From an uncultured bacterium (GTDB lineage: Bacteria > Armatimonadota > Zipacnadia > Zipacnadales > Zipacnadaceae): DNA of 9,024 bases. Position 1 is the stretch's first letter, and every line of letters starts with the position of its first letter. The notes beneath the pieces are model-generated. The model was not told where the DNA came from, did not search any database, and saw only the letters and a program-made list of their open reading frames with translations. The stretch is taken from positions 1-9,024 of the forward strand of contig CALFVE010000237.1 of the NCBI GenBank assembly GCA_937928475.1. The letters are read 5' to 3'. Positions 1 through 7,374 of this stretch are shown piece by piece. A program made the position numbers and the translations under genes.

Positions 1-1833
1 AAGGTCCAGCGCCCCACCATTGTCATCGCGCCTAACAAGACCCTAGCCGCGCAATTGTGCGCCGAGTTCCGCGAGTTCTTCCCCCATAATGCGGTCGAGT
101 ACTTTGTCAGTTACTACGACTACTACCAGCCGGAGGCTTACCTCCCCCAGACCGACACCTACATCGAGAAGGACTCCTCCATCAACGACGAGATCGAGCG
201 CCTGCGCCACGCTGCCACCCAAGCGGTGATGAGCCGCCGCGATGTCGTCGTGGTCGCCTCCGTCTCCTGCCTCTACGGGCTGGGCTCGCCGGAGACTTAC
301 CGGGAGATCGTGCTCAACGTCTATCGGGGCCAGCAGATTGAGCGAGAGGCGATCCTGGCACAACTGGTGCAGATGCAGTTTGTTCGCAACGACCTGCGGC
401 CGGGCCGGGGGCAGTTCCGCGCTCGCGGCGATGTGGTGGAGATTCATCCCGTGGATCGCGATGAGTTGGTGCGCCTGGAAATGTTCGGCGACGAGATCGA
501 GCGCATCCTGGTCCTGGACGAACTCACCGGTGAGATAACCGAGGAGCGCGAGCAGGCCTTGGTCTTCTCTGCCAGCCATTATGTCGTATCCCCGGCTCGG
601 GTCGAGCGTGCCTTGCACAGCATTGCCGCGGAGTTGGAGGAGCGTCTGGAGTACTTCCGCAGCCGCGGGAAACTCCTGGAGGCCCAGCGCCTGGAGCAGC
701 GCACTCGCCACGACCTGGAGATGATCCGCGAGGTCGGCTACTGTACCGGCATCGAGAACTACTCCCGCCATTTCGACGGGCGGGCGCCGGGCGAACCGCC
801 CTACACGCTGCTCGATTACTTCCCCGAGGACTATCTCACCATCATAGACGAGTCCCATCAGACCATCCCCCAGATGCACGCCATGCACGCCGGGGATCGC
901 TCGCGCAAGGAGTCGCTGGTGGAGCACGGTTTCCGCCTGCCTTCCGCCTTTGACAATCGTCCGCTGACCTTTGCCGAATGGGAAAGCCGCGCCGGCCAGG
1001 TCATCTACACCTCGGCCACCCCGGGGGCCTATGAGATGGGTCGGGCCCGCCAGGTGGTGGAACTGATCGTCCGGCCCACCGGTCTGGTGGACCCGCCGGT
1101 GGAGGTGCGACCGACGAAAGGGCAGATTGACGACCTGCTCGGGGAGATCAAGCGACGCGTGGAGAAGCGCCAACGGGTGCTGGTCACCACCCTCACCAAG
1201 CGCATGGCGGAGGACCTCACCGAGTACCTGGCCGAACTGGGGCTGAAGGTGCACTATATGCACTCCGATGTTGCGACCCTGGAGCGCTCCGAACTGCTAC
1301 GCGACCTCCGCCTAGGGGCCTATGACGTGCTGGTGGGGATCAACTTGCTCCGGGAAGGTCTAGACCTGCCCGAGGTCTCTTTGGTGGCGATTCTGGACGC
1401 CGATCGGGAGGGCTTCCTGCGCAGCGAGACCTCGCTGATCCAGATCATGGGGCGGGCGGCCCGCCACGCTGAGGGCCAGGTGATCATGTACGCCGATCAT
1501 CTCACCGAGGCGATGAAAGCGGCCATCGAGGAAACCGAGCGCCGCCGGGCCAAGCAGATTGCCTACAACCGGGAGCACGGCATCACGCCGCAAACGGTGC
1601 AGAAGGCGGTGCGTGACACCATCCGCGCCGCCGAGCAGCGGGCGGAGCGACTGACCGAGCAGATCGCGCCGGAACTCCTGGAGGTCGGTGGGGAAGAACT
1701 TGAGGGGATCATTTCGGCGCTGGAGGCGGAGATGCACCAGGCGGCGGATGCGTTGGACTTCGAGCGGGCTGCCCAGATCCGAGATGAGATCAAGGAACTG
1801 CGGGCGATGCTGGCGGAGGAAACCGCGCCTTGA
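1..1833 (+). CDS. uvrB: UvrB, excinuclease ABC subunit B (5' end outside window)
   Basis: UvrB is the damage-verifying helicase-like subunit of nucleotide excision repair. It is loaded by UvrA and recruits UvrC. The frame is open from base 1, giving 610 visible residues; against a usual length near 665, about 55 are missing, including the Walker A loop. The TTG at 55 is internal, because the conserved RPTIVIAPNKTLAAQL lies before it. Visible in order are the beta-hairpin SYYDYYQPEAYLPQ (about residues 37-50), VASVSCLYGLGSPE (about 85-98), the DESH Walker B box (283-286), GEPPYTLLDYFPEDY just before it, VTTLTKRMAEDL, INLLREGLDLPEVSL, and the arginine-finger motif GRAAR (484-488). A C-terminal UVR domain (about 565-605) is the coiled-coil contact for UvrC. 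No broken motif is seen. uvrC follows on the same strand after 131 bp. Family assignment is secure. Confidence 0.97.
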   Translation, partial: KVQRPTIVIAPNKTLAAQLCAEFREFFPHNAVEYFVSYYDYYQPEAYLPQTDTYIEKDSSINDEIERLRHAATQAVMSRRDVVVVASVSCLYGLGSPETYREIVLNVYRGQQIEREAILAQLVQMQFVRNDLRPGRGQFRARGDVVEIHPVDRDELVRLEMFGDEIERILVLDELTGEITEEREQALVFSASHYVVSPARVERALHSIAAELEERLEYFRSRGKLLEAQRLEQRTRHDLEMIREVGYCTGIENYSRHFDGRAPGEPPYTLLDYFPEDYLTIIDESHQTIPQMHAMHAGDRSRKESLVEHGFRLPSAFDNRPLTFAEWESRAGQVIYTSATPGAYEMGRARQVVELIVRPTGLVDPPVEVRPTKGQIDDLLGEIKRRVEKRQRVLVTTLTKRMAEDLTEYLAELGLKVHYMHSDVATLERSELLRDLRLGAYDVLVGINLLREGLDLPEVSLVAILDADREGFLRSETSLIQIMGRAARHAEGQVIMYADHLTEAMKAAIEETERRRAKQIAYNREHGITPQTVQKAVRDTIRAAEQRAERLTEQIAPELLEVGGEELEGIISALEAEMHQAADALDFERAAQIRDEIKELRAMLAEETAP

Positions 1834-1860
1834 GGCGGGTGTCGCTACTCATTGCCCTGA

Positions 1861-1900
1861 CTCCTCCCGCCCCGGGAGAGGTGCCCCGCAAGCGGGAGAG
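1861..1900 (+). terminator. GC-rich hairpin element between uvrB and uvrC
   Basis: Two nested possibilities are visible. CTCCCG (1864-1869) pairs perfectly with CGGGAG (1873-1878) across a CCC loop, and CCCGC (1885-1889) pairs with GCGGG (1892-1896). Alternatively CTCCTCCCGC (1861-1870) pairs with GCGGGAGAG (1892-1900), with one bulged C, as one long stem. No T run follows, so a classical intrinsic terminator is not shown. It may be a weak terminator, an RNA-stability structure, or a dispersed intergenic repeat. Confidence 0.4.
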
Positions 1901-1923
1901 GGCATGGCGCAAGGCTAAACGCT

Positions 1924-1947
1924 GGCACTGAAACGGGCACTGACACT
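1924..1947 (+). repeat. 12-bp tandem direct repeat, two units, upstream of uvrC
   Basis: GGCACTGAAACG (1924-1935) is followed directly by GGCACTGACACT (1936-1947), with 10 of 12 positions the same. It ends 17 bp before the uvrC ATG. It could be a regulator or RNA-binding site, or replication slippage. The sequence gives no function. No convincing Shine-Dalgarno sequence lies between it and the ATG. Confidence 0.35.
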
Positions 1948-1964
1948 CGCATTCCTCATCACCC

Positions 1965-3920
1965 ATGTCCCTCGACGACAAACTCAAGACCACGCCCTCC
2001 GCTCCCGGTGTCTACACCATCCGGGATGCGGCGGGCAAGCCGATCTACGTGGGGAAGGCTAAGTCCCTGCGCGATCGGCTGCGCCAGCATTTCCGCGATC
2101 CGGACAGCGGCGGCCCCTGGCACCGGGTCATGATCAGCCGGGCGACCGACTTTGACTTCCTTATCACCCGCTCTGCCCGCGAGGCCCTGCTGCTGGAAGC
2201 CACGCTCATCAAACAGCACAAGCCGCGCTTCAATCTGCGCCTCGCAGACGACAAAAGTTATCCGTACTTGATGCTCACCGAAGAGCCCTATCCGCGGCTG
2301 GTGCTGCTGCGCGATCTCCCCGCCCAGGCTCGGCCCGGCGGGAAGGGGCGACCAGTGCGCCGGGGCCTGCATGACCCCAAGCGACATCAGGTACACCGCC
2401 TGGAGGAAGGCGACATCTTCGGCCCCTACCCGGAGGCGCAGGCCATGCGTCGGGCCATGCGCCTGGCCAGCCATCTCTTCGGCCTGCGTTCGTGCCGGCG
2501 ACCGCTCACCGGCGAGCCTTGCGGTGTTCCCTGCCTGAACTACCATATTCAGCGCTGCGTCGGTCCCTGTACCGGCCGCGTGTCGCGGCAGGAATATCAG
2601 GAGATCGTGCGGCAGGTGCGGCGGTTTCTGAGCGGACAGACAGGCAAACTCCTGGCCGACCTGCGCCGGCAGATGGCGGAGGCGGCGGCGAAGCAGGAAT
2701 ACGAGCGCGCCGCCGTGCTGCGCGACCGGGTCGAGGCGTTGCAGCGTGCTACCCAGGACGAGGTGGTGGTGAGTACCCGCAACCTCGAGCAGGATGTAGC
2801 CGCGGTGGCTGTGGCCGGAGACCTGGCTGTGGTCGCCGTGCTACGCGTTCGGCAGGGGAGGCTTGTCGGCCACGAGGAGTACGTCTTGCGATCTGCGGAA
2901 GGTCACAGCCCCGGTGAAGCGCTGGAGGCTTTTCTGAGCCAGCACTACAGCCGGGCGGGCTGGGCGGCGCGCGAGGTGCTGGTGCCGCCGGACACCGCCA
3001 TGCCGGAGGAATGGGAGCAGACGCTGTCCGACCTGCGCGGCTCACGTGTGACAGTCCGGCGGGCGCAGCGGGGCGCAGGGCGGCGGCTGCTGGAGATGGC
3101 CCAGCGTAATGCTGAGGCGGCCCTGGCCCGGACCCAAGCGCTGGAGGTTCGCCGGGAAGGCACCGCAGCGAGCGCACTCGAAGACCTGCGCGCGCTGGTC
3201 GGTCTAGAGCACCCCCCCCAGCGGATCGAGGGTTTCGACGTATCCAACCTGCAGGGCGATTACGCCACCGCCTCGATGGTGGTGTTCACGCACGGTCAGC
3301 CCGACAAACGGGCCTACCGCCGCTTTCGCATTCGCACGCCCGGTCCCGACGACTACGCGATGCTCGCCGAGGCCCTCCGCCGCCGGCTTGCGGCTGCCGA
3401 CGAGGGCGACCCCAAGTTCTTGCCCCTGCCCGACTTGATGCTAGTGGACGGAGGAGAGGGACAGGTAGCGAGCTTCCAGCGGGTACTGGAAGAATGTGGG
3501 GCGAAGGACGTCGCTCTGGTGGGGCTGGCCAAGCGCGAGGAGCAGGTCTTTGCGCCGGGCAGGAAGAATCCCCTGCCCGCGGAGGCGCATGCGGCGGGCC
3601 GCTTCCTCTTGCAGCGGGTTCGCGACGAGGCGCATCGCTTTGCGCTGGCGCACCATCGGGGCATGCGGGAGGCGGCCATGACTCATTCGGTCCTCGAGGA
3701 GGTCCCAGGCCTCGGGCCGCGTCGGCGCCAGGCCTTGCAGCGGGCTTTCCCCTCGATTCAGGACATGGCCAGGGCCTCCGAGCAGGAACTGGCGGCGGTG
3801 CCCGGCATGAACCGCCGCGTGGCCCAGGCCCTCAAGAAACACCTACTCAGCCTAGCCTACGACGCCGGCGGAAGGAGTAGTGATGAACAAGATCCGGAGC
3901 CGCGCTCCAACCAGGATTGA
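1965..3920 (+). CDS. uvrC: UvrC, excinuclease ABC subunit C (651 aa)
   Basis: UvrC makes both incisions around UvrB-bound damage. The N-terminal GIY-YIG nuclease, which makes the 3' cut in characterised UvrC, shows GVY (15-17), YVG (28-30) and the EALLLE helix with probable metal ligand Glu78. Cysteines C177, C190, C198 and C202 match the spacing of the iron-sulfur cluster ligands described for E. coli UvrC; C186 is an extra one. A UVR helix pair (about 228-260) contacts UvrB. The RNase H-like 5' nuclease keeps its triad: D425 in GFDVSN, D495 in LVDGGEGQ, H557 in DEAHRFA. Tandem helix-hairpin-helix motifs lie at about 575-627. Residues about 118-149, before the conserved FGPY, are some 25 longer than in B. 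subtilis or E. coli UvrC recalled from memory. The ATG fits the family start, although no ribosome site is obvious. The last 38 bp overlap the kinase gene. Confidence 0.97.
   Translation: MSLDDKLKTTPSAPGVYTIRDAAGKPIYVGKAKSLRDRLRQHFRDPDSGGPWHRVMISRATDFDFLITRSAREALLLEATLIKQHKPRFNLRLADDKSYPYLMLTEEPYPRLVLLRDLPAQARPGGKGRPVRRGLHDPKRHQVHRLEEGDIFGPYPEAQAMRRAMRLASHLFGLRSCRRPLTGEPCGVPCLNYHIQRCVGPCTGRVSRQEYQEIVRQVRRFLSGQTGKLLADLRRQMAEAAAKQEYERAAVLRDRVEALQRATQDEVVVSTRNLEQDVAAVAVAGDLAVVAVLRVRQGRLVGHEEYVLRSAEGHSPGEALEAFLSQHYSRAGWAAREVLVPPDTAMPEEWEQTLSDLRGSRVTVRRAQRGAGRRLLEMAQRNAEAALARTQALEVRREGTAASALEDLRALVGLEHPPQRIEGFDVSNLQGDYATASMVVFTHGQPDKRAYRRFRIRTPGPDDYAMLAEALRRRLAAADEGDPKFLPLPDLMLVDGGEGQVASFQRVLEECGAKDVALVGLAKREEQVFAPGRKNPLPAEAHAAGRFLLQRVRDEAHRFALAHHRGMREAAMTHSVLEEVPGLGPRRRQALQRAFPSIQDMARASEQELAAVPGMNRRVAQALKKHLLSLAYDAGGRSSDEQDPEPRSNQD
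3873..3877 (+). promoter_or_regulatory. Ribosome binding site of the GHMP kinase, inside uvrC
   Basis: GGAAGGAG (3870-3877) contains AGGAG at 3873-3877. The distance to the ATG at 3883 is 5 nt, but only 2 nt to the in-frame GTG at 3880. This favours the ATG as the start. The site lies within the uvrC coding region, which suggests reinitiation or coupling with uvrC translation. Confidence 0.7.
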
Positions 3921-4914
3921 TTTCGCCGGCGGCACCACTGACCTGGCCGCTTTCCGCAATCGTGAGGGAGGCGCCGTGGTCAGCGCCGCCATCGGTCGCT
4001 ACGCCTACTGCAGCCTGCAGGCCGGCGAAGGGGGGCAAATCCGCATCCGCGCCGACGACTTGCAGCAGTTCGTCCAGGCCGCCAACATCCGCGAATTGGA
4101 GTACGATGGCAATCTGGACCTACTCAAAGGAGCCGTGAAGGCCCTCGATCTGCCGGAGAGCCTGGACATCTATGTGCATTGCGATGCTCCTCCGGGTTCG
4201 GGGACCGGCTCGTCGGCCTCGGTGGGCGTCGCTCTCATCGGTCTGCTCAATCACCTGCGCATTATGGGCAACCACCCTGACCGGATGCCGCTGAGCCGCT
4301 TCGAGATTGCGGAACTAGCCTGTCGCATTGAGCAGGAGTTGGGGATCGTCGGCGGCAAGCAGGACCAGTATGCGGCGGCCCTCGGGGGGTTCAACTACCT
4401 GCAGTTCTTTGCCGAGGACCGGGTAGCGGTGGAGCCGCTGCTGCTGAGCACTCCGGTGCTTTGCGAACTGTCCAAGCGGTTGATACTGTACTACACGGGA
4501 CAGTCGCGCCTGTCGGGGGAGACCAACCAGCGCATGATCGCCGCCTACGAACGTGGCGAGCCGCAGGTCGTGGAGGCGCTGCGCCAAGTGAAACAGACTG
4601 CCCAGGCCATCTACCGAACCCTGCTCTCGGAGAACCTGGAAGCGTTCCCGGACCTGTTAAACCAGGAATGGGAGGCTCGACGGCGGCTGGCCCCGGGGGT
4701 GGTGACGGAGCAGATGGAGGAGATCCGCGAGGCGGCTCTGCGGGCAGGCGCGCTGGCCACCAAGGTGTGCGGGGCGGGCGGCGGAGGCTGCATTCTAGTT
4801 TACTGTGACGACGATCGGGAGGGTCCGGTCCGCCGTGCCCTGAACCAGAACCGGGGCTCGGTGCTAGACTTCAACTTCGACTTCACTGGCCTCCAGGTCT
4901 GGCAAAGCCGATAG
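3883..4914 (+). CDS. GHMP-family kinase, heptose-7-phosphate-kinase-like (343 aa)
   Basis: This is an ATP-dependent small-molecule kinase of the GHMP superfamily. The substrate-side motif RAPTRIDFAGGTTDL (7-21), the glycine/serine-rich ATP loop PPGSGTGSSASVGVAL (103-118), a GGKQDQYAAALGGF segment (157-170) with probable catalytic Asp161, and the C-terminal KVCGAGGGGCILVY (294-307) are all present and in order. The RIDFAGGTTD and GKQDQYAAA forms resemble D-glycero-D-manno-heptose 7-phosphate kinase (HddA) and fucokinase-type sugar kinases more than galactokinase or mevalonate kinase. This comparison is from memory, so the sugar is not assigned. The length is normal for HddA-like proteins. No other heptose or nucleotide-sugar genes are in the window. 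It overlaps uvrC by 38 bp and has its own ribosome site, so it is probably co-transcribed with uvrC. A stem-loop follows its stop directly. An alternative start is GTG 3880, one codon earlier. Confidence 0.85.
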   Translation: MNKIRSRAPTRIDFAGGTTDLAAFRNREGGAVVSAAIGRYAYCSLQAGEGGQIRIRADDLQQFVQAANIRELEYDGNLDLLKGAVKALDLPESLDIYVHCDAPPGSGTGSSASVGVALIGLLNHLRIMGNHPDRMPLSRFEIAELACRIEQELGIVGGKQDQYAAALGGFNYLQFFAEDRVAVEPLLLSTPVLCELSKRLILYYTGQSRLSGETNQRMIAAYERGEPQVVEALRQVKQTAQAIYRTLLSENLEAFPDLLNQEWEARRRLAPGVVTEQMEEIREAALRAGALATKVCGAGGGGCILVYCDDDREGPVRRALNQNRGSVLDFNFDFTGLQVWQSR

Positions 4915-4916
4915 CC

Positions 4917-4953
4917 CAGGCGTCACGCCCGGAGTAGCGCAGGCAGACGCCTG
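4917..4953 (+). terminator. Stem-loop directly after the GHMP kinase stop
   Basis: CAGGCGTC (4917-4924) and GACGCCTG (4946-4953) form a perfect 8-bp inverted repeat around a 21-nt loop. It begins 2 nt after the kinase stop codon, which fits a transcript 3' end. No T tract follows, so termination is an inference. The rest of the gene-free stretch up to about 5106 is GC-rich, and I see no gene, recognisable promoter box or RNA motif in it. Confidence 0.45.
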
Positions 4954-5106
4954 TGTCGGTGCCGTGCGGTCGCGGGGCCATGGGGCTGTGGTGGCGAACC
5001 GCCCCGCCGGGTGAGCAGACCCAGGCCGCATGATTACTCCTTCCCGCCGGTGCGGTCGGCGAGCAACAACAGGCGGGGAGAAGGGGCAAGCGTCTCTGTC
5101 TCGAGC

Positions 5107-5796
5107 ATGAAGTCACCTTCCTCCAACCTCTCTCCCTCCCGCACCGAGACTGTCGCCGGCCCGGCCTGGCGCGAGAATGCCGGACTGCTGCTGGCCGTCG
5201 TCCTGCTGGCCCTGGTCTATTACCACGGGCGGATTCACGCCCTGGGGGAGCGGTGGGAGATCTTCGGCTGGTTCGGGGTCAACTTCCTTCTGCTTTTCCT
5301 GGTCCCCGCGGCTGTGATCCTTGGGATCTGGCGGCAGCGGCTGAGTGACTTTGGCCTCGGCTGGGGCCGGCCGGCCGTCTGGGGTCGCTACCTAGCCGCC
5401 TACGCCGTGATCATGATCCCCGTCATCATCCTGGCTTCGCGCTTGCCCAGCCTGCGCGACTACTACCCGCGCTATCCCTATGCCCGGGAGAGCGCCGGCT
5501 GGTTCCTGCTCGCTTCCGCCGGGTGGCTGGTCTACTTCTTCGCGTGGGAGTTCTTCTTCCGGGGATTCCTGCTCAACCTGTTGGCGCCACGCTACGGGGG
5601 AATTGCCATCGTGGTGCAGACGCTGCCCTTCGTGATGATGCACTTCCCCAAGCCAGAGGTGGAGACGCTGTCGGCAGTCATGGCCGGGCTGGCGCTGGGC
5701 GTGATGGCCTACCGGGGGCGCTCCATGCTAGGCACCTGGCTGCTGCACTGGTTCGTGGCGGGCTTCCTCGACCTGCTGGTCGTCGTGTGGCGGTGA
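5107..5796 (+). CDS. CPBP-family intramembrane metalloprotease (about 229 aa)
   Basis: This is a multi-pass membrane protein of the CPBP (CAAX protease/bacteriocin-processing, Abi) family, a group of putative glutamate/histidine metalloproteases of the cytoplasmic membrane. Numbered from ATG 5107, hydrophobic segments lie at about 26-41, 55-75, 94-112, 131-156, 163-180, 187-203 and 207-227. Motif 1 reads WEFFFRGFLL (147-156): the usual EExxxR pair has Trp in place of the first Glu, with Glu148 and Arg152 kept. Motif 2 is FVMMHF with His179. Motif 3 is HWFVAGFLDLL with His214, where the Asn usual four residues later is Ala. I recall a CPBP subgroup with this YEFFFRG/HWxxAxxxD pattern, so it need not be inactive. 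The frame extends upstream to GTG 5011, but those 32 residues are polar and low-complexity, and neither start has a clear ribosome site. The target is unknown. It converges on the radical SAM gene. Confidence 0.8.
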   Translation: MKSPSSNLSPSRTETVAGPAWRENAGLLLAVVLLALVYYHGRIHALGERWEIFGWFGVNFLLLFLVPAAVILGIWRQRLSDFGLGWGRPAVWGRYLAAYAVIMIPVIILASRLPSLRDYYPRYPYARESAGWFLLASAGWLVYFFAWEFFFRGFLLNLLAPRYGGIAIVVQTLPFVMMHFPKPEVETLSAVMAGLALGVMAYRGRSMLGTWLLHWFVAGFLDLLVVVWR

Positions 5797-5846
5797 GTGC
5801 GCTGGCAGGCCATGAGCCACTGCTCTTTATCGCAGCCGGAGCTTGG

Positions 5847-7328
5847 TCAGGTCCGAGCGAAGGTCGCGGGTGCGTTGCTCACCTCTGCCGGCCGACCGCG
5901 CAGGAGACCTTCATACCGGTCGGCGTTGTGAATGCAGCCAGGGTCGGGAGCGGTGAAATCGCCAAAGTAGGCGTAGGCGCGCGCGCGGCAGCCTCCGCAT
6001 ACCTCGCGGAAGTCGCATTCCCCGCAATGGCCCTGCAGCCTGGTTCGGTCGGCCAGAGATTCCAGGAGAGGCGAATGCTGCCAGATGTCCAGCAGGGAAG
6101 CCTCGCGGATGTGTCCGATAGTCACCTCGGGCATGTAGACGCAGGGCGTGACCCGGCCGTCCGGCTGCAGGGCACAGTAGGCGCGCCCGGCGCCACAACC
6201 GCCGAGCAGGTCCGCCAGGATCTCTAGATTGTGCACATGTCCCGGGCCGGTGTGGGCCAGGGGGATCAGGTCGAAGCGCCCGTGCTGCTTACACACCCGG
6301 CCCAGTTGAGGCGCGGTGCTACAGAGCGACCCGCCGGAGGCAGCGTAGCGGTACATTTCTGCTAGCGCCTCCTCGCGCATTTCCGGGGTCATATCCTCTT
6401 CAACCATCTCACTGCCGCGACCGGTGGGGATGAAATTGTAAACCATCACCTTGTCCATTCCCAGTTCTTCGGCCAGCCGGAACATTTGGGGCAGAGTCTG
6501 ATAGTTGTGGCGAGTGATGGTGAACGACAGCACCGTGGCCACGCGGGTGGCGGCCAGCCGCCGGATGCCCTCTACCGTCCGCTGCCAAGCGCCGGGGACT
6601 CCGCGAAAGGCATCGTGTTGTTCAGGAGTAGGCGCGTCCAGACTGATTCCCGCGTAGGCAATGCCGACCTGCTCCAGACGCGCCGCTACCTCCTCGGTGA
6701 TCAGCGTGCCGTTGGTGTTGATGGACATGTAGATTCCCAGGTCTCGCGCTCGCTCCGCCACCGGCCAGAAATCCGGGTGCAGGAGCGGCTCGCCGCCGGA
6801 GAAGGAGAGAGTAGGGATGTAACTGCGGGCGAGTTGCTCAACTACCCCCAGTTTCTCCTGCAGAGTCAACTCGGCCGGGGCCCCACTGGTGCGCAGCGGG
6901 CCGGCGTTTTCGTAGCAATGCCGGCAGCGCAGGTTGCAGCGATAGGTGAAGTTCCAGACCACCATGAGGGGGGCATAGAAGCGTTGCGGGAAGCGTAGTC
7001 CGATGCGGTCGAGGGTGAGAGCGGCATTAACCACGGTCCGCCTGATGCTGGGCTCCTGAAGGGCCTCGCGCATACGCGAGGGGGGAACGCCGAGCCCTTC
7101 GGAGGCGGTATGCAGGAGCCGGGCCAGCACCCGGTCAACTAAGCCATGGCCCAGACGCCCCTCGATGTACGCATCCAGCATCCGCTCGATGCGTAAGTGC
7201 CCGTCCTCTTCCGGCTGGACCAGTTGATGGATAACCAGGCGTGAGGGGGGATTGCTGAGAGCGAGTTTCAGTTTCCAGAACTTGGCCTGCTTCCCCCAGT
7301 CGCGCTTTTTCATGACCAAGATTCCCAT
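5847..7328 (-). CDS. Radical SAM/SPASM domain protein with N-terminal extension (493 aa)
   Basis: This enzyme is expected to cleave S-adenosylmethionine at a [4Fe-4S] cluster to start a radical reaction. The core begins at about residue 119. The cluster motif is CNLRCRHC (C131, C135, C138), followed by FSGGEPLLHPD (176-186), NTNGTLI (204-210) and GISLDAP (227-233). The C-terminal SPASM domain has C378-x12-G-x4-C396, then C435-x2-C438-x5-C444-x2-C447 and C465, enough for two auxiliary clusters; C385 is extra. The CGGCRARAYAYFGD and PDPGC stretch recalls NirJ/AhbD and PqqE-type enzymes acting on peptides or tetrapyrroles. Residues 1-118 are charged and helical-looking, and I do not recognise them. 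No peptide-substrate gene is visible nearby. The start is ATG 7328 with GGAGG upstream. The gene lies 254 bp downstream of the AMMECR1 gene on the same strand. The substrate is unknown. Confidence 0.9.
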   Translation of the reverse strand: MGILVMKKRDWGKQAKFWKLKLALSNPPSRLVIHQLVQPEEDGHLRIERMLDAYIEGRLGHGLVDRVLARLLHTASEGLGVPPSRMREALQEPSIRRTVVNAALTLDRIGLRFPQRFYAPLMVVWNFTYRCNLRCRHCYENAGPLRTSGAPAELTLQEKLGVVEQLARSYIPTLSFSGGEPLLHPDFWPVAERARDLGIYMSINTNGTLITEEVAARLEQVGIAYAGISLDAPTPEQHDAFRGVPGAWQRTVEGIRRLAATRVATVLSFTITRHNYQTLPQMFRLAEELGMDKVMVYNFIPTGRGSEMVEEDMTPEMREEALAEMYRYAASGGSLCSTAPQLGRVCKQHGRFDLIPLAHTGPGHVHNLEILADLLGGCGAGRAYCALQPDGRVTPCVYMPEVTIGHIREASLLDIWQHSPLLESLADRTRLQGHCGECDFREVCGGCRARAYAYFGDFTAPDPGCIHNADRYEGLLRGRPAEVSNAPATFART

Positions 7329-7337
7329 CTCTGCTCG

Positions 7338-7342
7338 CCTCC
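7338..7342 (-). promoter_or_regulatory. Ribosome binding site of the radical SAM gene
   Basis: On the minus strand GGAGG lies 9 nt before ATG 7328. This supports that start over the internal ATG at 7313, which would give a protein beginning MKKRDWG. Confidence 0.7.
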
Positions 7343-7359
7343 GGACGGTTCCTGGTCGG

Positions 7360-7374
7360 GCTCACTGCGTGAGC
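7360..7374. promoter_or_regulatory. Perfect palindrome upstream of the radical SAM gene
   Basis: GCTCAC (7360-7365), a TGC spacer and GTGAGC (7369-7374) form a perfect 6-bp inverted repeat about 32 bp before the radical SAM start. A related element, GTGACGCTCAC (7435-7445), lies 60 bp further upstream and contains GCTCAC again. The spacing is compatible with a repressor operator or a 5' leader hairpin. No promoter boxes could be fixed, so the role is inferred. Confidence 0.35.

Noticed and set aside
43..1263. A 406-residue open frame on the minus strand opposite uvrB
   Set aside because: It runs antisense to a strongly conserved uvrB, has a His/Leu/Gly-rich composition typical of GC-rich antisense frames, and shows no domain.
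1834..1964. CRISPR-like or phage attachment repeats in the uvrB-uvrC spacer
   Set aside because: There are only two 12-bp units with mismatches, no spacers, and no integrase or tRNA nearby.
1959..2546. A 195-residue minus-strand frame opposite uvrC
   Set aside because: It is antisense to the conserved GIY-YIG region; its composition is that of a shadow frame and no motif is visible.
5011..5106. GTG 5011 extension of the CPBP protein
   Set aside because: The 32 extra residues are polar and low-complexity, no ribosome site precedes the GTG, and the ATG at 5107 already leaves a normal-length family member. It is not excluded.
5797..5846. Possible shared terminator between the convergent CPBP and radical SAM genes
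   Set aside because: Only a 4-bp TGGC/GCCA stem with an interrupted extension is visible and there is no T tract, too weak to list as a feature.
5523..6227. A 234-residue plus-strand frame spanning the end of the CPBP gene and the radical SAM 3' end
   Set aside because: It overlaps two well-supported genes in other frames and has no recognisable domain or ribosome site.
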